Of a DNA stretch of 64,000 nt, positions 23,601 through 36,675 are shown piece by piece; within the stretch, counting starts at the first letter, position 1; each line of letters starts with the position of its first letter. Where the stretch lies: the NCBI GenBank assembly GCA_030737875.1, contig CM060912.1, positions 207,713,231 to 207,777,230 on the forward strand, given 5' to 3'. The position numbers and the translations under genes are program-made. The notes below the pieces were generated by a model. The model saw nothing but the letters and a program-made list of their open reading frames with translations. It made no database searches and was not told the DNA's origin. This DNA is from Allium sativum (taxonomy: Eukaryota; Streptophyta; Magnoliopsida; Asparagales; Amaryllidaceae).

Positions 23601-25847
23601 TTTGGCGAGCTAAAATATATTTCAACACATGACTATTTTATTTAGTTCCTATGCATGTTAAAAAGAATATTTCTTTCACAAATATTTATTTCAACGTCCG
23701 CATATCTTTAGCATATCACAAATATGATAAAAATGATATTTTTATCATTAAAATATTTATTCGACAAATGGATCTTTTCAACACTTCATAGTTTTAATAA
23801 AAATGTAATTTTTATTGTTCGATCTTTTTATTCAACACATGAACTTTTCCACTACACACACTTCTCAACAAATGAGCATGTCCACACATGGACATTTTAT
23901 TTATGTTGTTCATATTAGAAAGATGGGATTTTTATTGTTGAAACTATTTATATAAGGCGAATATTTTTCATACTTCATATATATAAAAATGTGATTTTTA
24001 TTGTTTAAACACTTCATTCATTCACAAATGAATTTAATTTTCATACAACACTTTTCAACACACAAACATTTCCACACATGGATATAGTTTCAACATATGG
24101 CTTTAATTTCAACGCATGAAAATAATTTCAACATATGAAAATAATTCTAACACACAAAGATTATTCAAAATTTCGGCAGCATAACGGCAGGGTAGTTAAA
24201 ACCGGCACCGTCCCTAGTACGGCTCCTCGCTCTACCTTAAAACCTCGCGGTTTTTGACAATGGGGATTCATGCATCTAATTCGCACGCAGGCGGCATGTT
24301 TATTTTTATTTCCACAAATATTTCCAATTCATTTCAATCTCCAATGGGTATTTTTCAACCACAACCAAACAATATCAACCACAAACAATTATTCAACCAT
24401 TCGTATTTTTCATATAATATTTCACACCAATTCACCACAATAAATATCGTCCATGGTTTGTGGACGAGGGGAGTATATATATATATAAATATATATTTAC
24501 TATATTTCACTAGCATTTCAACACATATATCAATTATTCTATGCATGTAAAATTCATACTTCGCTTATATAGCTTACACTACGCATGTACTTGAGGCATA
24601 CAACACGTATGTAATTTATATTTCGCTAATATAAATTATACACGACATTTTCCATTCAATTTCACGTTAATTTAGATTTCTCACCTTGGTTTTCGGAGAG
24701 CTAAAAATCGATACGATGTCAGAAAAATCCGCGGCTTCTTCTATTGGGTAGAGAGCTTCCTTGCGGTCCCGATGTTTCCTGTTTAATTGAATTTCGTCAA
24801 CACACCAAAAAGATATGATTTTTCAAAGTGTAAAGATCAAATAAAAACTCACTTTTACGAAGCTTCAAAACTAGGTTTACAGTTTTCGCGAAATCAGTGG
24901 CTCGTGGGGACGATCGGGGGTGCTGACGTGGAAGAGGACAGCGGCTTCACGGCGCTGGTGGTTTGAGGGTGTGCGGTGGCAGATCGGGGGGGTTTTCTTT
25001 CTTTTTTATTTTTAAATTTATGAAAGGAAAATTCTGATTGGTCGAGGATTATATTAAATTTTTAAATAGTGGTTTCCCAAACGAACTCCTTTTTAAACCC
25101 AACGACTGTCGCCCCTAGCTAAATACCCCCATTCCGGACACAATGGGATATGTTTCGTAGGCCAATTCGACTGTCACAGTCAGTTATTTTCCAAATTAAA
25201 GTATAAAACATTTAATTTTTACTTTCAACGTACATTTCAATTTGCCAGGGCCACAAACTGATTCGAAAAATTCCAGAAAAATAAATCTAGCTATGTTTTG
25301 ACTCTACGGTCCCAACAAAACTAGTTTCGTCGAATTCTGAGGTCGTTTGAAAAATGGCCATTTTCTGGTCGATCCAATTTAACAGAAATTGACCAATCAC
25401 ATTTTCTTTTGCCACGCTCACATACTAGCTTCAAAAATTATTAAATTTGAAACCTAGCAATAGTTTGACATCCCGGACCCAACAAAAGTGGTTTCGTCGA
25501 ATTCCGAGGTCGTATGCAAAATATCAGTTTTCCAGGGCTATATATTCTATATACCGACCCTTCTGAAAATTCATTCGGCCATAACTTTTGATTCCCGTTA
25601 TGAAACTTCGATTTTTCAGATTCGTTAGAAAGGTATTGACTAACAGATTTAAATATTTTTGGTTTCGCTAAAATCCGTTATATTTTCCACCCTGCACAGT
25701 CAGTCAAAGTTTGAATTCCAATTTTCAAACTGACTCACTATTCCTAATTCACTATTTTATTGAAATATTCTATTTCAATGGTTCAAATTCCTTTGAAATC
25801 ACCATTTTAAAAATTTTAAATTGGCTCGTATTTTCTGGGTTATTACA
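20682..25847 (-). repeat. Element B, 3' LTR
   Basis: From TGTGACGATCCC to GGTTATTACA in plus reading, with the polypurine tract immediately beyond at 25848. It contains a copy of the family's ~170 bp block (about 23165-23340) that the non-autonomous elements A, D and E carry in their internal domains. ORFs inside it (for example near 23319-23918) are repeated in the other LTR only because LTRs are duplicated at insertion. Confidence 0.93.
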
Positions 25848-25880
25848 ATCTCCCCCACTTAAAACTTTTCGTCCTCGAAA
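25848..25880 (-). other. Element B polypurine tract
   Basis: Minus strand: TTCGAGGACGAAAAG, then AAGTGGGGGAGAT, then the LTR start TGTAATAACCC. Same layout as in A and D. Confidence 0.9.
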
Positions 25881-25948
25881 AGGAAACAACAGTAAAGTAG
25901 GAAATAAAATGTAAATGCAAAGTATTGTAAAGGTACCTTGCACCGGAG

Positions 25949-28900
25949 TTAGTCAGAGATATCCACTCTGCATTTGGGGTAAGCTTGCTTAATGCTTTCC
26001 TCAGTTTCCCAAGTACAGTCTCTAGGATCACTGCTCCACTGCACTTTAACTAAATGAACCTTTTTGCTTCTGAATTCTCTAGTTTCTTTGCCAACAATCT
26101 TTAATGGCTCTCTTCTGAGTGCTAACTCTGGAGTTATCTCCACATCCCGTTGCGCTGCTTCTTCTACAACAAGATCTGGATCATGCACATGTCTTCTAAG
26201 TTGAGATACGTGAAATACATTGTGCACTCCAGGCAACCAATCTGGCAATTGAACCCTATAAGCAAGAGTTCCAATTCGCTCAAGTATAGGAAAAGGACCA
26301 ATAAATCTCGGTGCCAACTTCCCAGTCTTGCCAAATCTGATTACTCCTCTCATCGGAGAAACCTTCAAATAAACATGATCACCAACAGCAAATGTCAAAT
26401 CTCTCCTTCTGGAGTCTGCATATCTTTTCTGTCGGCTTTGGGCGGTTTTCAAACGCTTCTTGATGAAGTCGACTTTATCAAATGCTTCTCTAATCATATC
26501 GGGTCCTAACACAAGTCTGTTGCCAGGTTCTACCCAACATGCTGGAGATCTGCAGGGTCTGCCATATAATGCTTCAAATGGCGACATTCTCAAACTTGCT
26601 TGATAGCTATTGTTATATGAGAATTCGGCCAAATGTAAATGATCCTCCCATGACCCACCAAAATCAATTATACAAGCCCGCAATAAATCTTCTAGAATTC
26701 TATTCACCCGCTCAGTTTGGCCATCTGTTTGTGGGTGATAAGCTGTGCTCATATTCAGTTTTGTTCCCAATTCTGTCTGGAAAGCCTCCCAGAATTTGCT
26801 AGTAAATAGGGGATCTCTATCACTGACTATGCTGATGGGAATTCCATGCAGCTTAACAATTTCTCTGAAAAATATCTGTGCTAGACTTTGAGCGGTTCTA
26901 TTGGATCTGACAGGTATAAAATGGGCAGTCTTCGTGAAGCGATCTACGATTACCCAAATGCTGTCATTACCTTTCTTGGTTCGCGGCAAACCATCTATGA
27001 AATCCATGGAAATCTGTTCCCATTTCCAACCTGGGACTTCCAACGGTTGCAACAGTCCAGCTAGCTTCTGTTGGTCACTCTTGACCAATTGACAAGTAGG
27101 GCATCTACTAACATACAAAGAAATATCTCTTTTCATTGCCTTCCACCAGAAAGTGCGTTTGATATCGTTGTACATTTTGCTCACCCCAGGATGGATGCAA
27201 AATTTGGATTTATGGCATTCGTCCAGCACTTCTCTTTTAAGCTCGGGAATGTTGGGAACACATATTCTTCTATTCAGCCTCAGAACTCCCTCACTATCCA
27301 CTAGGAAACTGTAGCTTTCGCCCCTTTGAATCCTTTTTACCATCTCATTCACAAAATTGTCACTTTTCTGAAGAACAGATATCCTATCAATCAATCGAGG
27401 TGTAATTATAAGATTGGCAATGATTTCGGTTTTTCTACTAAGTGCATCCGCTACAACGTTAGCCTTTCCCGGCGTATACAGGATATCAAGATCATACGCT
27501 GCAAGAAATTCTAGCCAACGCTGCTGTCTCAGATTCAGATCTTTCTGGGTATATAAATACTTCAACGATTGATGATCTGTGTACAGTATAAATTTCTCGC
27601 CCAATAAATAATGCCTCCAGATTTTCAAGGCAAAAACGATGGCTAGCAACTCAAGATCATGAGTCACATAATTCTTCTCATGCAGTTTCAGTTGGCGGCT
27701 TGCATAAGCGACTACTTGGCCTCTCTGCATTAACACTGCACCAAGACCTCTAATAGAAGCATCAGTCCAAACCGTTAAATCCTGATTACCATCAATAATA
27801 GTTAACACTGGAGCGGTGGTCAGTTTCGATTTCAATTCCTGGAAAGCTTCTTCACAGTCGTAAGTCCACTTAAACTTCTCATGTTTCTTTGTGAGCTTCG
27901 TTAACGGACCGGATATCTTCGAAAAATCCTTAACAAACTTTCGATAATAACTAGCCAACCCCATAAAACTTCTAACTTCTGTGGGAGTAGTGGGTTGTTT
28001 CCAGTCTTGAATCGCTGTTATTTTGCTTGGGTCAACAGAAATTCCTTTCTCTGACACTACATGGCCAAGAAATTTGACTTCCTCTTGCCAGAAGATACAT
28101 TTAGAGAATTTGGCTTTGAAGACGTTCTTCCTTAGAATCTCCAATACTTGTTCTAAGTGTTTTTCATGCACGGGTTTTGATTTGGAGTAGATTAAAATAT
28201 CATCGATGAAGACGAGGACAAATTTATTCAGAACTCCCCTGAACACTCTATTCATTAGATCGACAAAGTATGCTGGAGCATTGCATAGGCCAAACGGCAT
28301 TACTAACCATTCATAAAATATGTCTGGACCTCTGAAAGCTATCAAAGGAACACACTCTTTTGCTATTCTCAATTGATGAAAACCTATAGCTAGGTCCATT
28401 CGGGAAAATACTTTCGCCCCATTCAATTGGTCTAGCAAATCATCAATGCGGAGTAATGGATATTTATTTTTGAGCGTCTGTTTGTTGAGGTCTCGGTAAT
28501 CAACACATAATCTAAGAGTACCGTCTGACTTTGGGACAAACACAACAGCTACACCACAATTAGAAAAACTCGGTCTGATTAGACCCTTCCACAACAGTTG
28601 ATGAGTTTGATCGCCTAATTCTTCTTTTTCTTTCGGAGTCATTCTGCGAATTGGATGCACCACTGGTCTGGCACTAGGAATTAGATCGATTCGGAATTCT
28701 ATTTCTCTTTGCGGAGGTAAGTTTTCAACTTCTTCAAACACATCCGCATAGTTTCTTACAATCGGAATCTTTTCTATGGAAGTGGGGATAAGTTCTAATG
28801 CCGACCAAAATTCTTCTCTATTCGGATTCGAACCATGACAGGGTATATATATATGTCCAAGCTCCGTTCGAATTTTTACGATTCTTTCCGCACATTTCAC

Positions 28901-30193
28901 TTCAGCTTCGTATTTCGTTAACCATTCTAACCCAAGGATAACGTCGAATTCGGGAAAATCCATAACAATCAAATTAATGGGAAATTTGTAGAAAGAATAA
29001 GAGATTGGCACTCTACAACATGTACTGAGAGTAATAGGACCCCCTATCGGGTTATGAACTTCAACCGATTCTTTTAGCTTTCGCTGTTTTAACTTTAATT
29101 TGTGCACTGTGTTTCTAGCAATAAAACTACGCGATGCACCTGTGTCAAACAATACAGAAACAGGAATATTTTTAATCGTAAGGGTACCTCCCAAAACATC
29201 AGGTTTACCTGCTCCGTCGGAAGCAGCTGGCGGGCTCGACCCGTCATAGACATGAGCTACTGTAGCTTTCTTCAGCAAAGGATAGTCTTTGACCAAATGA
29301 TCGGTCTTGCGACAATTGAAGCACGAGCGAGGGTTCTGAGAGCCTTGGCTCGAGCCTTGAGAATTCGTCTTCTGTCTCTTCGGAGCTGTGCAGACGTTTG
29401 AGTAGTGCCCCGGCTTACCACAATTAAAGCAATTTCCTCTTGGCGGCTTGCCAGTCTGAGGTTTTGAAGATGCTGCTTGGCTTGACTCGCCTTGATTTAC
29501 AGCAGGCTTGCGCTTGTTTTCGGTTTGGCTTCTAGCGCGATCCTGATCCAGATGCCTTTGATCAAGGTCTTCATAGTTGCATGTCATTTCCACCAGTTCG
29601 TTGAATTCCAGCTTGACATGGGCCATGGCTCTATCATGATATTGTCGTCTTAGCCCAAGGATAAACCTCTTGTTTTTAGATTTTGCAGTGGCGACGAGTT
29701 CTGGAGCATAGGGCGACAACATTGTAAATTTATTTAGATAATCCTGCACGGAAAGATCCCCCTGCTGGAGATTGGCGAAGTCATCGTGCATTCTTTCTAG
29801 AGCTTGTTCGGGGACATATTTTTCTTTGAAGAGTTCTTTAAATCCATCCCATGTTCTTCCAGCTTCTCTATTTCCGGCGGTAAGAGATTCCCACCATAAT
29901 TCAGCTTGTTCCTGCATAAGCCAGGCACCCATAATAGCTTTGTCTTCGTCTCCAAGCCTTAGGCCTTCAAGAATTTTCTCGCATATTTTGAGCCATGCAA
30001 GGGCCTCTATTACGGTGCCAGTCCCCGAGAAGGTCTTGCCTCCTAAGTTCTTATATCTCTTAGCTACACGGTCTAGCTCGAAGTATTGAGCTGCCAGAGG
30101 TTGTATCAAAGGTCCTTCTTGGGCTGGGACTTCTCCCCTTCCTCGGCCTCGACCGGCACGGCCTCCTCTAGCGGCGGCTGCTCTGGTAGCCAT
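25949..30193 (-). CDS. gag-pol: Gag-Pol polyprotein, Tekay/Del-type chromovirus
   Basis: One uninterrupted 1,414-residue reading frame. Residues ~1-250 are a gag capsid domain after an Arg/Gly-rich start. A zinc knuckle follows at C255-C258-H263-C268, then a second, imperfect one at C291-C294-H299 with Tyr304 in place of the last Cys. The protease motif FDTGAS is at 349-354. Reverse transcriptase spans ~500-760, with D600 and the FIDD motif ending at D664-D665. RNase H has D811, E848, D873 and D916. Integrase has the zinc site H994, H1001, C1031, C1034 and catalytic D1064, D1125, E1161. A GPF motif is at 1299-1301, followed by a chromodomain-like tail (~1355-1410, with VHLVKVQW and CTWETEES). 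All catalytic residues I can locate are present. Gag and Pol are in one frame, so the protease would cut one precursor. The start is the first in-frame Met, 243 bp after the PBS. Function is by family; activity is not shown. Confidence 0.95.
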   Translation of the reverse strand: MATRAAAARGGRAGRGRGRGEVPAQEGPLIQPLAAQYFELDRVAKRYKNLGGKTFSGTGTVIEALAWLKICEKILEGLRLGDEDKAIMGAWLMQEQAELWWESLTAGNREAGRTWDGFKELFKEKYVPEQALERMHDDFANLQQGDLSVQDYLNKFTMLSPYAPELVATAKSKNKRFILGLRRQYHDRAMAHVKLEFNELVEMTCNYEDLDQRHLDQDRARSQTENKRKPAVNQGESSQAASSKPQTGKPPRGNCFNCGKPGHYSNVCTAPKRQKTNSQGSSQGSQNPRSCFNCRKTDHLVKDYPLLKKATVAHVYDGSSPPAASDGAGKPDVLGGTLTIKNIPVSVLFDTGASRSFIARNTVHKLKLKQRKLKESVEVHNPIGGPITLSTCCRVPISYSFYKFPINLIVMDFPEFDVILGLEWLTKYEAEVKCAERIVKIRTELGHIYIPCHGSNPNREEFWSALELIPTSIEKIPIVRNYADVFEEVENLPPQREIEFRIDLIPSARPVVHPIRRMTPKEKEELGDQTHQLLWKGLIRPSFSNCGVAVVFVPKSDGTLRLCVDYRDLNKQTLKNKYPLLRIDDLLDQLNGAKVFSRMDLAIGFHQLRIAKECVPLIAFRGPDIFYEWLVMPFGLCNAPAYFVDLMNRVFRGVLNKFVLVFIDDILIYSKSKPVHEKHLEQVLEILRKNVFKAKFSKCIFWQEEVKFLGHVVSEKGISVDPSKITAIQDWKQPTTPTEVRSFMGLASYYRKFVKDFSKISGPLTKLTKKHEKFKWTYDCEEAFQELKSKLTTAPVLTIIDGNQDLTVWTDASIRGLGAVLMQRGQVVAYASRQLKLHEKNYVTHDLELLAIVFALKIWRHYLLGEKFILYTDHQSLKYLYTQKDLNLRQQRWLEFLAAYDLDILYTPGKANVVADALSRKTEIIANLIITPRLIDRISVLQKSDNFVNEMVKRIQRGESYSFLVDSEGVLRLNRRICVPNIPELKREVLDECHKSKFCIHPGVSKMYNDIKRTFWWKAMKRDISLYVSRCPTCQLVKSDQQKLAGLLQPLEVPGWKWEQISMDFIDGLPRTKKGNDSIWVIVDRFTKTAHFIPVRSNRTAQSLAQIFFREIVKLHGIPISIVSDRDPLFTSKFWEAFQTELGTKLNMSTAYHPQTDGQTERVNRILEDLLRACIIDFGGSWEDHLHLAEFSYNNSYQASLRMSPFEALYGRPCRSPACWVEPGNRLVLGPDMIREAFDKVDFIKKRLKTAQSRQKRYADSRRRDLTFAVGDHVYLKVSPMRGVIRFGKTGKLAPRFIGPFPILERIGTLAYRVQLPDWLPGVHNVFHVSQLRRHVHDPDLVVEEAAQRDVEITPELALRREPLKIVGKETREFRSKKVHLVKVQWSSDPRDCTWETEESIKQAYPKCRVDISD

Positions 30194-30436
30194 TTGTCAA
30201 ATTATGTATAAGCAACGGAAAAGTCAGCTAACAGAAATGATAGTCTATTGCATAGTTAAGCATAAAATTTTACGGAAAGATAACGATGGACTGATCAATT
30301 GTTTTTGCTATTCTGCTCGGCTCATTCTGGGACTTTACTAGTCCTATCTCTAATGAGCGACTCGCCTTTGAATACTACTGATTCTATTTTGACGAAGTGT
30401 TTAATGTGTTAGACTCCAGAACTAAGGTTAACCAAA
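30194..30436 (-). other. Element B leader between PBS and gag
   Basis: A short untranslated stretch. Its CCTATCTCTAATGAG block and the AACTAAGGTTAACC text next to the PBS have counterparts in the leaders of the non-autonomous elements A, D and F, linking their priming regions. The internal stem-loop of those elements is not seen here. Confidence 0.6.
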
Positions 30437-30448
30437 GCTCTGATACCA
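30437..30448 (-). other. Element B primer-binding site
   Basis: TGGTATCAGAGC on the minus strand, two bases from the 5' LTR. Confidence 0.95.
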
Positions 30449-30450
30449 GC

Positions 30451-33400
30451 TGTGACGATCCCAAAACCCCATGACACGGTGTTAAGGATAATCATTGGAA
30501 TATAACACATTAATCATCATTAGCAGATCACAGATAATAGCATAAACAGAAAATAGAATAATTTACACACATATGACAGCGGAATCATATAGATATCATC
30601 ACATCAGAGAAGCACAGTACAGGATACAACTTAGTGCATAATGATACATAATCAATCACCATCGCCTGAGGCCGAATCATACATAAAGGGTACACAAAAG
30701 GAATATCAGTCTACATCGCCAATGGCGGAATCATAATATAGATACAATAATGGCGGAGAAAATCCAAGTCAGCACGGTGTAGTCAAGCCTCGCCATGAGC
30801 CAAAAGGTGCGTCAGAAACCTGTAACTAGGCTGCCCGTGTGAAATGAGGGCACCCGAGTTTGCAAGGTGAAACAAACTACGAGTCAGTCATGGGACTGGT
30901 ATGAGAAATCTACTCAACTTATTAACAACAATAATGAGGCAAATCAAAGGACCACGCCACTTTCGCGGAACGGGTTTACTCCAATGAGTGCTAGTGCATG
31001 AAATAAAGTAAATGATTAAATCATCGCAATGCTTTTTATAAAATGAAGCCATTATAAGACTTAGGTCCCATCACACAATGCAACGCAAGCCGGAGGATAG
31101 AGTTTTTACCTTATAATAGCCAAAAATGCTTCATACGAATAAAACTAAAGTGCTTGATATTATTACTAGTGTATATATGTTTCAAAAGCGATTTCAATCA
31201 TAAATATCAATCATAGGCGGCATAAATGACCCATACCACTATGTCGCCATACTAGTAATACAATCACGTCCGCATATTTCGTATTGGAAATTGGATTCCT
31301 TCATGAGTCGAGGCAAGGGGCAAGCTCCTCTCCATTCGAGACACTCTAGCAAATGCCTCGGGACCGCACACAGCAATCCCCTGGATCCTCCAAGGCCGGT
31401 CCTCTCTTACTTTTGAGGATTAATTATTCCTGAACACACGTTTTCCGGTCCTTACAGACCTATAATCGAGGCGCCTCGCATTCCAACAACCACACAGGTG
31501 AAAAGTAGATATAAATGTCAGGGCTGGGAGGTCACTGACACCACCATTGCTAGAAAGAAACGTCATGCACTCCTTGGGTCCTTCTCCCGTTTTTGACTCA
31601 TACCGGGGTGTGAGGCTCGCGAATTCACGTTATACCCAAAGCTACGTCACACAGACCATGCTTTGATCATCCACCACAAGACTTTGCTTTGCAACAGAAG
31701 CCTTGATCATATGCCACTTAGGCGTGCCACACAGGCAATCCACTCCATGCGACTGATTTCTGTCAATACATAACCTCTGAGCTCGTACGTCTCAGAGAAG
31801 GGCGTTAAGCAAGAGAATAAATTCTCCGCCGCCAAACAGATATATATTTAACAGAGATCAATCAACACAGAACAAAATCCAATGTCAGACACACAGTCCA
31901 TTTACAAGTCCGTTCTGGGTCTAAACGAAACCGGAGGCATCAATTCCTCGCATATCCGTACAATCAACAGTATGTTTGGACGGCTACTACTTCAGTTCCT
32001 TCATGGTAGCTACTCCAATCACGAGCATCAGTAGCGCCCATCCATCCAATGTTAAGATCGTCGGTCTTCAGCCGTCTTCGACTCTTCGACTTCTCAACGT
32101 CGATCGATTATTTGAAATGAGATAAACTCGGCCTTTTCAAATAACCCACGTATATTTAGATTTTCAAATCAATTATTCACATGGTTGGACTATTCAACAT
32201 TCACATTTCAGTTATTTAGTTATAATTTTCATGTCAAATACATTCAACCATCACATATCAAGCAAACACAAAAAAATTGGTTTATTTCCACTCTATATCG
32301 TCTATAGTATTTTATAACGATATATCGCCATTTTTATTTAATTAAAAACGGCTATATTTTAATTAAACGACGTTTCAGGTCGTGTCGATGCACTGGCGCT
32401 GCTTTTCACTAATTTTGTTTTACACATATCTGAAAATCTAACCGTTGGATCTTCACAAATTTTATATCATTAGGAAGGTCATTTCAAAACGAATCCAATG
32501 GTTTCAGTTTTGGGAAAATCCGATGGTCGGATCTTCCACACTAGCCATTTGAAGTTATGATTTCAATTTACGAACTGCAGCGTCGTTATTCGATTTAATT
32601 TAAATTATATTTATATATATATATAAATATAATCGTTTCTGGCGCTGTTTTTCTTCAGTTTTGAATTAAACATTCCAGACAATCCAACCGTCGGATCTTC
32701 ACAAAGTTGGTGTCGTTGGAAAGATATTTCCAAGGCGAACCCAACGGTTACGGTTGCGGTTTCGGGAAAATCCAATGGTCGGATTTCCCGCACTAGTCGT
32801 TTGAAATCACGGTTTCAAAACACTAACTTCACGGCCACGTTTCGTTTTAATTTCATTTATATTTATATATTTATATAAATATAGTTCATTCAAAAATTCC
32901 TATATCGTTTCCACTTCAATTATTTCACTAACGCCTTTAAATTTCGGAAAATTTCGCCATAACCTCCTTTGTACGGGAGGGTCTGGGAAAATTCCCAAAT
33001 AGCCACATGGGCGTCTCATATCAAAAGAAAAAGAAAAAGCCAAGCGGCTAGCCAACAGGCTCATAAAATCATCACCCAAACAAAGCAGTAAATGTGTACC
33101 TATTTGTCGGGCAAAAAATTTTATTTCTCTTCTCTAGCCCCTTTGCTTTAACCTGTTCAATAGATATGCATGTACATATATATACAATTTCTATCACTTA
33201 TCATTTTCCATTCAATTTCATATTTGATTTGCTTTGGTTTAAAAACACCATTCATTCTAATGTTGCATGCATAGGCTAAAATCATATCATTAGCTAATTA
33301 ATGTATATTTCAACTCATGCACATTTATTTGAACAAGTGGCTATTTTTAACACTTCACATTTCAAAGATGATAATTTTGGCGAGCTAAAATATATTTCAA

Positions 33401-35629
33401 CACATGACTATTTTATTTAGTTCCTATGCATGTTAAAAAGAATATTTCTTTCACAAATATTTATTTCAACGTCCGCATATCTTTAGCATATCACAAATAT
33501 GATAAAAATGATATTTTTATCATTAAAATATTTATTCGACAAATGGATCTTTTCAACACTTCATAGTTTTAATAAAAATGTAATTTTTATTGTTCGATCT
33601 TTTTATTCAACACATGAACTTTTCCACTACACACACTTCTCAACAAATGAGCATGTCCACACATGGACATTTTATTTATGTTGTTCATATTAGAAAGATG
33701 GGATTTTTATTGTTGAAACTATTTATATAAGGCGAATATTTTTCATACTTCATATATATAAAAATGTGATTTTTATTGTTTAAACACTTCATTAATTCAC
33801 AAATGAATTTAATTTTCACACAACACTTTTCAACACACAAACATTTCCACACATGGATATAGTTTCAACATATGGCTTTAATTTCAACGCATGAAAATAA
33901 TTTCAACATATGAAAATAATTCTAACACACAAAGATTATTCAAAATTTCGGCAGCATAACGGCAGGGTAGTTAAAACCGGCACCGTCCCTAGTACGGCTC
34001 CTCGCTCTACCTTAAAACCTCGCGGTTTTTGACAATGGGGATTCATGCATCTAATTCGCAGGCGGCATGTTTATTTTTATTTCCACAAATATTTCCAATT
34101 CATTTCAATCACCAATGGGTATTTTTCAACCACAACCAAACAATATCAACCACAAACAATTATTCAACCATTCGTATTTTTCATCCAATATTTCACACCA
34201 ATTCACCACAATAAATATCGTCCATGGTTTGTGGACGAGGGGAGTATATATATAGATATAAATATATATTTGCTATATTTCACTAGCATTTCAACACATA
34301 TATCAATTATTCTATGCATGTAAAATTCATACTTCGCTTATATAGCTTACACTACGCATGTACTTGAGGTATACAACACGTATGTAATTTATATTTCGCT
34401 AATATAAATTATACACGACATTTTCCATTCAATTTCACGTTAATTTAGATTTCTCACCTTGGTTTTCGAAGCGCTAAAAATCGATACGATGTCAGAAAAA
34501 TCCGCGACTTCTTCTATTGGGTAGAGAGCTTCCTTGCGGTCCCGATGTTTCCTGTTTCATCGAATTTCGTCAACACACCAAAAAGATATGATTTTTCAAA
34601 GTGTAAAGATCAAAGAAAAACTCACTTTTACGAAGCTTCAAAACTAGGTTTACAGCTTTCGCGAAATCAGTGGCTCGTGGGGACGATCGGGGGTGCTGAC
34701 GTGGAAGAGGACGGCGAGGGCTTCACGGCGCTGGTGGTTTGAGGGGGTGCGGTGGCAGATCGGGGGGGGGGGGGTTTCTTTTTATTTTATTTTTAAATTT
34801 ATGAAAGGAAAATTCTGATTGGCCGAGGAATATATTAAATTTTTAAATAGTGTTTTCCCAAACGAACTCCTTTTTAAACCCAACGACTGTCGCCCCTAGC
34901 TAAATACCCCCATTCCGGACACAATGGGATATGTTTCGTAGGCCAATTCGACTGTTAAAGTCAGTTATTTTCCAAATTAAAGTATAAAACATTTAATTTT
35001 TTACTTTCAACGTACATTTCAATTTGCCAGGGCCACAAACTGATTCGAAAAATTCCAGAAAAATAAATCTAGCTATGTTTTGACTCTACGGTTCCAACAA
35101 AACTAGTTTCGACGAATTCTGAGGTCGTTTGAAAAATGGCCATTTTCTGGTCGATCCAATTTAACAGAAATTGACCAATCACATTTTCTTTTGCCACGCT
35201 CACATACTAGCTTCAAAAATTATTAAATTTGAAACCTAGCAATAGTTTAACATCCCGGACCCAACAAAAGTGGTTTCGTCGAATTCCGAGGTCGTATGCA
35301 AAATATCAATTTTCCAGGTCTATATATTCTATATACCGACCCTTCTGAAAATTCATTCGGCCATAACTTTTGATTCCCGTTATGAAACATCGATTTTTCA
35401 GATTCGTTAGAAAGGTATTGACTAACAGATTTAAATATTTTTGGTTTCGCTAAAATCCGTTATATTTTCCACCCTGCACAGTCAGTCAAAGTTTGAATTC
35501 CAATTTTCAAACTAACTCACTATTCCTAATTCACTATTTTATTGAAATATTCTATTTCAATGGTTCAAATTCCTTTGAAATCACCATTTTAAAATTTTTA
35601 AATTGGCTCGTATTTTCCGGGTTATTACA
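30451..35629 (-). repeat. Element B, 5' LTR
   Basis: Sister of 20682-25847. Going down the minus strand from 35629: a CCAAT-type box (GGCCAATCAG) and AT-rich TATA-like text lie in 34745-34870, then G/C-rich text with a long G tract on the plus strand (from about 34763), then the GGTGAGAAA motif at 34453-34458. If transcription starts near 34700, most of the LTR (over 4 kb) would be untranslated leader ahead of gag. Promoter placement is inferred. Confidence 0.92.
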
Positions 35630-35634
35630 CGATC
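35630..35634. other. Target-site duplication of B, right copy
   Basis: CGATC, identical to 20677-20681. Confidence 0.9.
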
Positions 35635-35751
35635 ATCTAATTCATTAAGGTGAGAAATTAGCCTACTTCTTTATACCACGGTTACGTTTTTACTTATAAA
35701 CAACATGCATTTTCCCAATATTTTTGGTATTAATGATTTCGTGTAGGTTTA

Positions 35752-35910
35752 ATGGATGATCAGGAAATCAATGATGAAACCATGGAAAAAATCTTTGAGG
35801 AGTACGAACGAAACAAAAACGAAGACGAAGAGGTTGGATTCGTTCCAAATACACAAATACAAGAGGCGAATGAAGAGGTTCAGAATGAACTAGTCTGTGC
35901 TACGCAATGA
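35752..35910 (+). pseudogene. Short acidic ORF, possible exon relic
   Basis: 52 codons rich in Asp and Glu (it starts MDDQEINDET), preceded by a splice-acceptor-like TTTCGTGTAG. I do not recognise the product. It lies upstream of, and on the same strand as, the GRF-like and Harbinger ORF1-like relics, and may be one exon of a decayed transposon or host gene. Chance remains possible at this length. Confidence 0.3.
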
Positions 35911-36006
35911 ATTGTCGTACAGAACCTATGACCATGTCCATAGTCATACCGTGCTAGGCTAATGATTGTGCCTGCTCGTCAAAACCCCAGTAGTTAAACC
36001 TCTAGT

Positions 36007-36296
36007 GTGACGGGTCGTTCAGTGCTATGCTATTGCGAGGTTGAATGTAACGTTATCATTTCTAAAAGCTGGACGAATGTCGGACGTTGCTTTTACGGTT
36101 GCAATGTGTTTATTGATGTAGGGACATGCCAAGGGATGCATAGTTATAAATTTTTACTTGGCTCGATCCACTGCTCATGGAAAGAGGGGTACAATACGCA
36201 CTTGAAATGCAAGCTGAAAATGACAGGTTGAAGAGGTTAAATATTGCAATTGAAAATGAAATGCTTGCTGCATGTTGCCATTTACCATGTAATTGA
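36007..36296 (+). pseudogene. GRF-type zinc finger fragment with coiled-coil tail, frameshifted
   Basis: The frame from 36007 has CYC, then SWTNVGRCFYGC about 15 residues later, the pattern of GRF zinc fingers (Cys-x-Cys, then a Trp and GR-FYGC). About 50 residues on, a different frame (36177-36296) reads a Glu/Leu-rich stretch including EMQAENDRLKRLN that looks like a short coiled coil and then stops. Plant genomes hold many GRF-plus-coiled-coil proteins, often in or beside transposons. The frame change marks this as a relic. What it bound is unknown. Confidence 0.45.
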
Positions 36297-36675
36297 ATAT
36301 TTCCAATGTTATATCTGTGTGTGTCAACTGTGCACGAACTAAGAATTATGTAAAATTATCTTTGTGAGTTAACTATCTAGTAAATTCAATGGACTTGTAA
36401 TTTCTCTATATTACCTTTTTTATTAATTAGAAGTAGTAAATTTATATTGTAAGTAACTTTGCTAGAGCCGCTTTCTTTAATAAGCTCCATAGGTTGGTCT
36501 GACACTGAATGCGACATGACACTGTAGTCCTTCCAATTTGTGCAACATGGCTACAGTGTTTCCACTGTACTCACTAAATGCGACGGGATAGTTGAGAGTT
36601 AATAAATTTTTGTATTGTAAAGCTTATAAATGTTTGTCTTCTTCTGTAGAGCTAAACATAACAAACTAGTTAAAA

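Larger units (their letters stand above)
20682..35629 (-). mobile_element. Element B: complete Tekay/Del-type Ty3/gypsy retrotransposon (14.9 kb)
   Basis: Two LTRs of 5,166 and 5,179 bp flank a 4,603 bp internal region with PBS, uninterrupted gag-pol and polypurine tract, all bounded by CGATC duplications. Hand comparison over the first ~1.8 kb of the LTRs gives about 24 substitutions (~1.3%), so this is the youngest element in the window. Polyprotein order (gag, PR, RT, RNase H, INT, C-terminal chromodomain-like region) places it among chromoviruses. Long LTRs, the iMet PBS and the GAGGACGAAA ending fit the Tekay/Del clade. It looks structurally autonomous. Confidence 0.93.

Noticed and set aside
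23319..23918. Pairs of 60-100 codon ORFs shared with 33094-33693
   Set aside because: Same reason: they are in the two LTRs of B and are duplicated with them.
29102..30089. Plus-strand ORFs opposite gag
   Set aside because: They are mirror frames of the gag-pol coding region, which has far stronger domain evidence.
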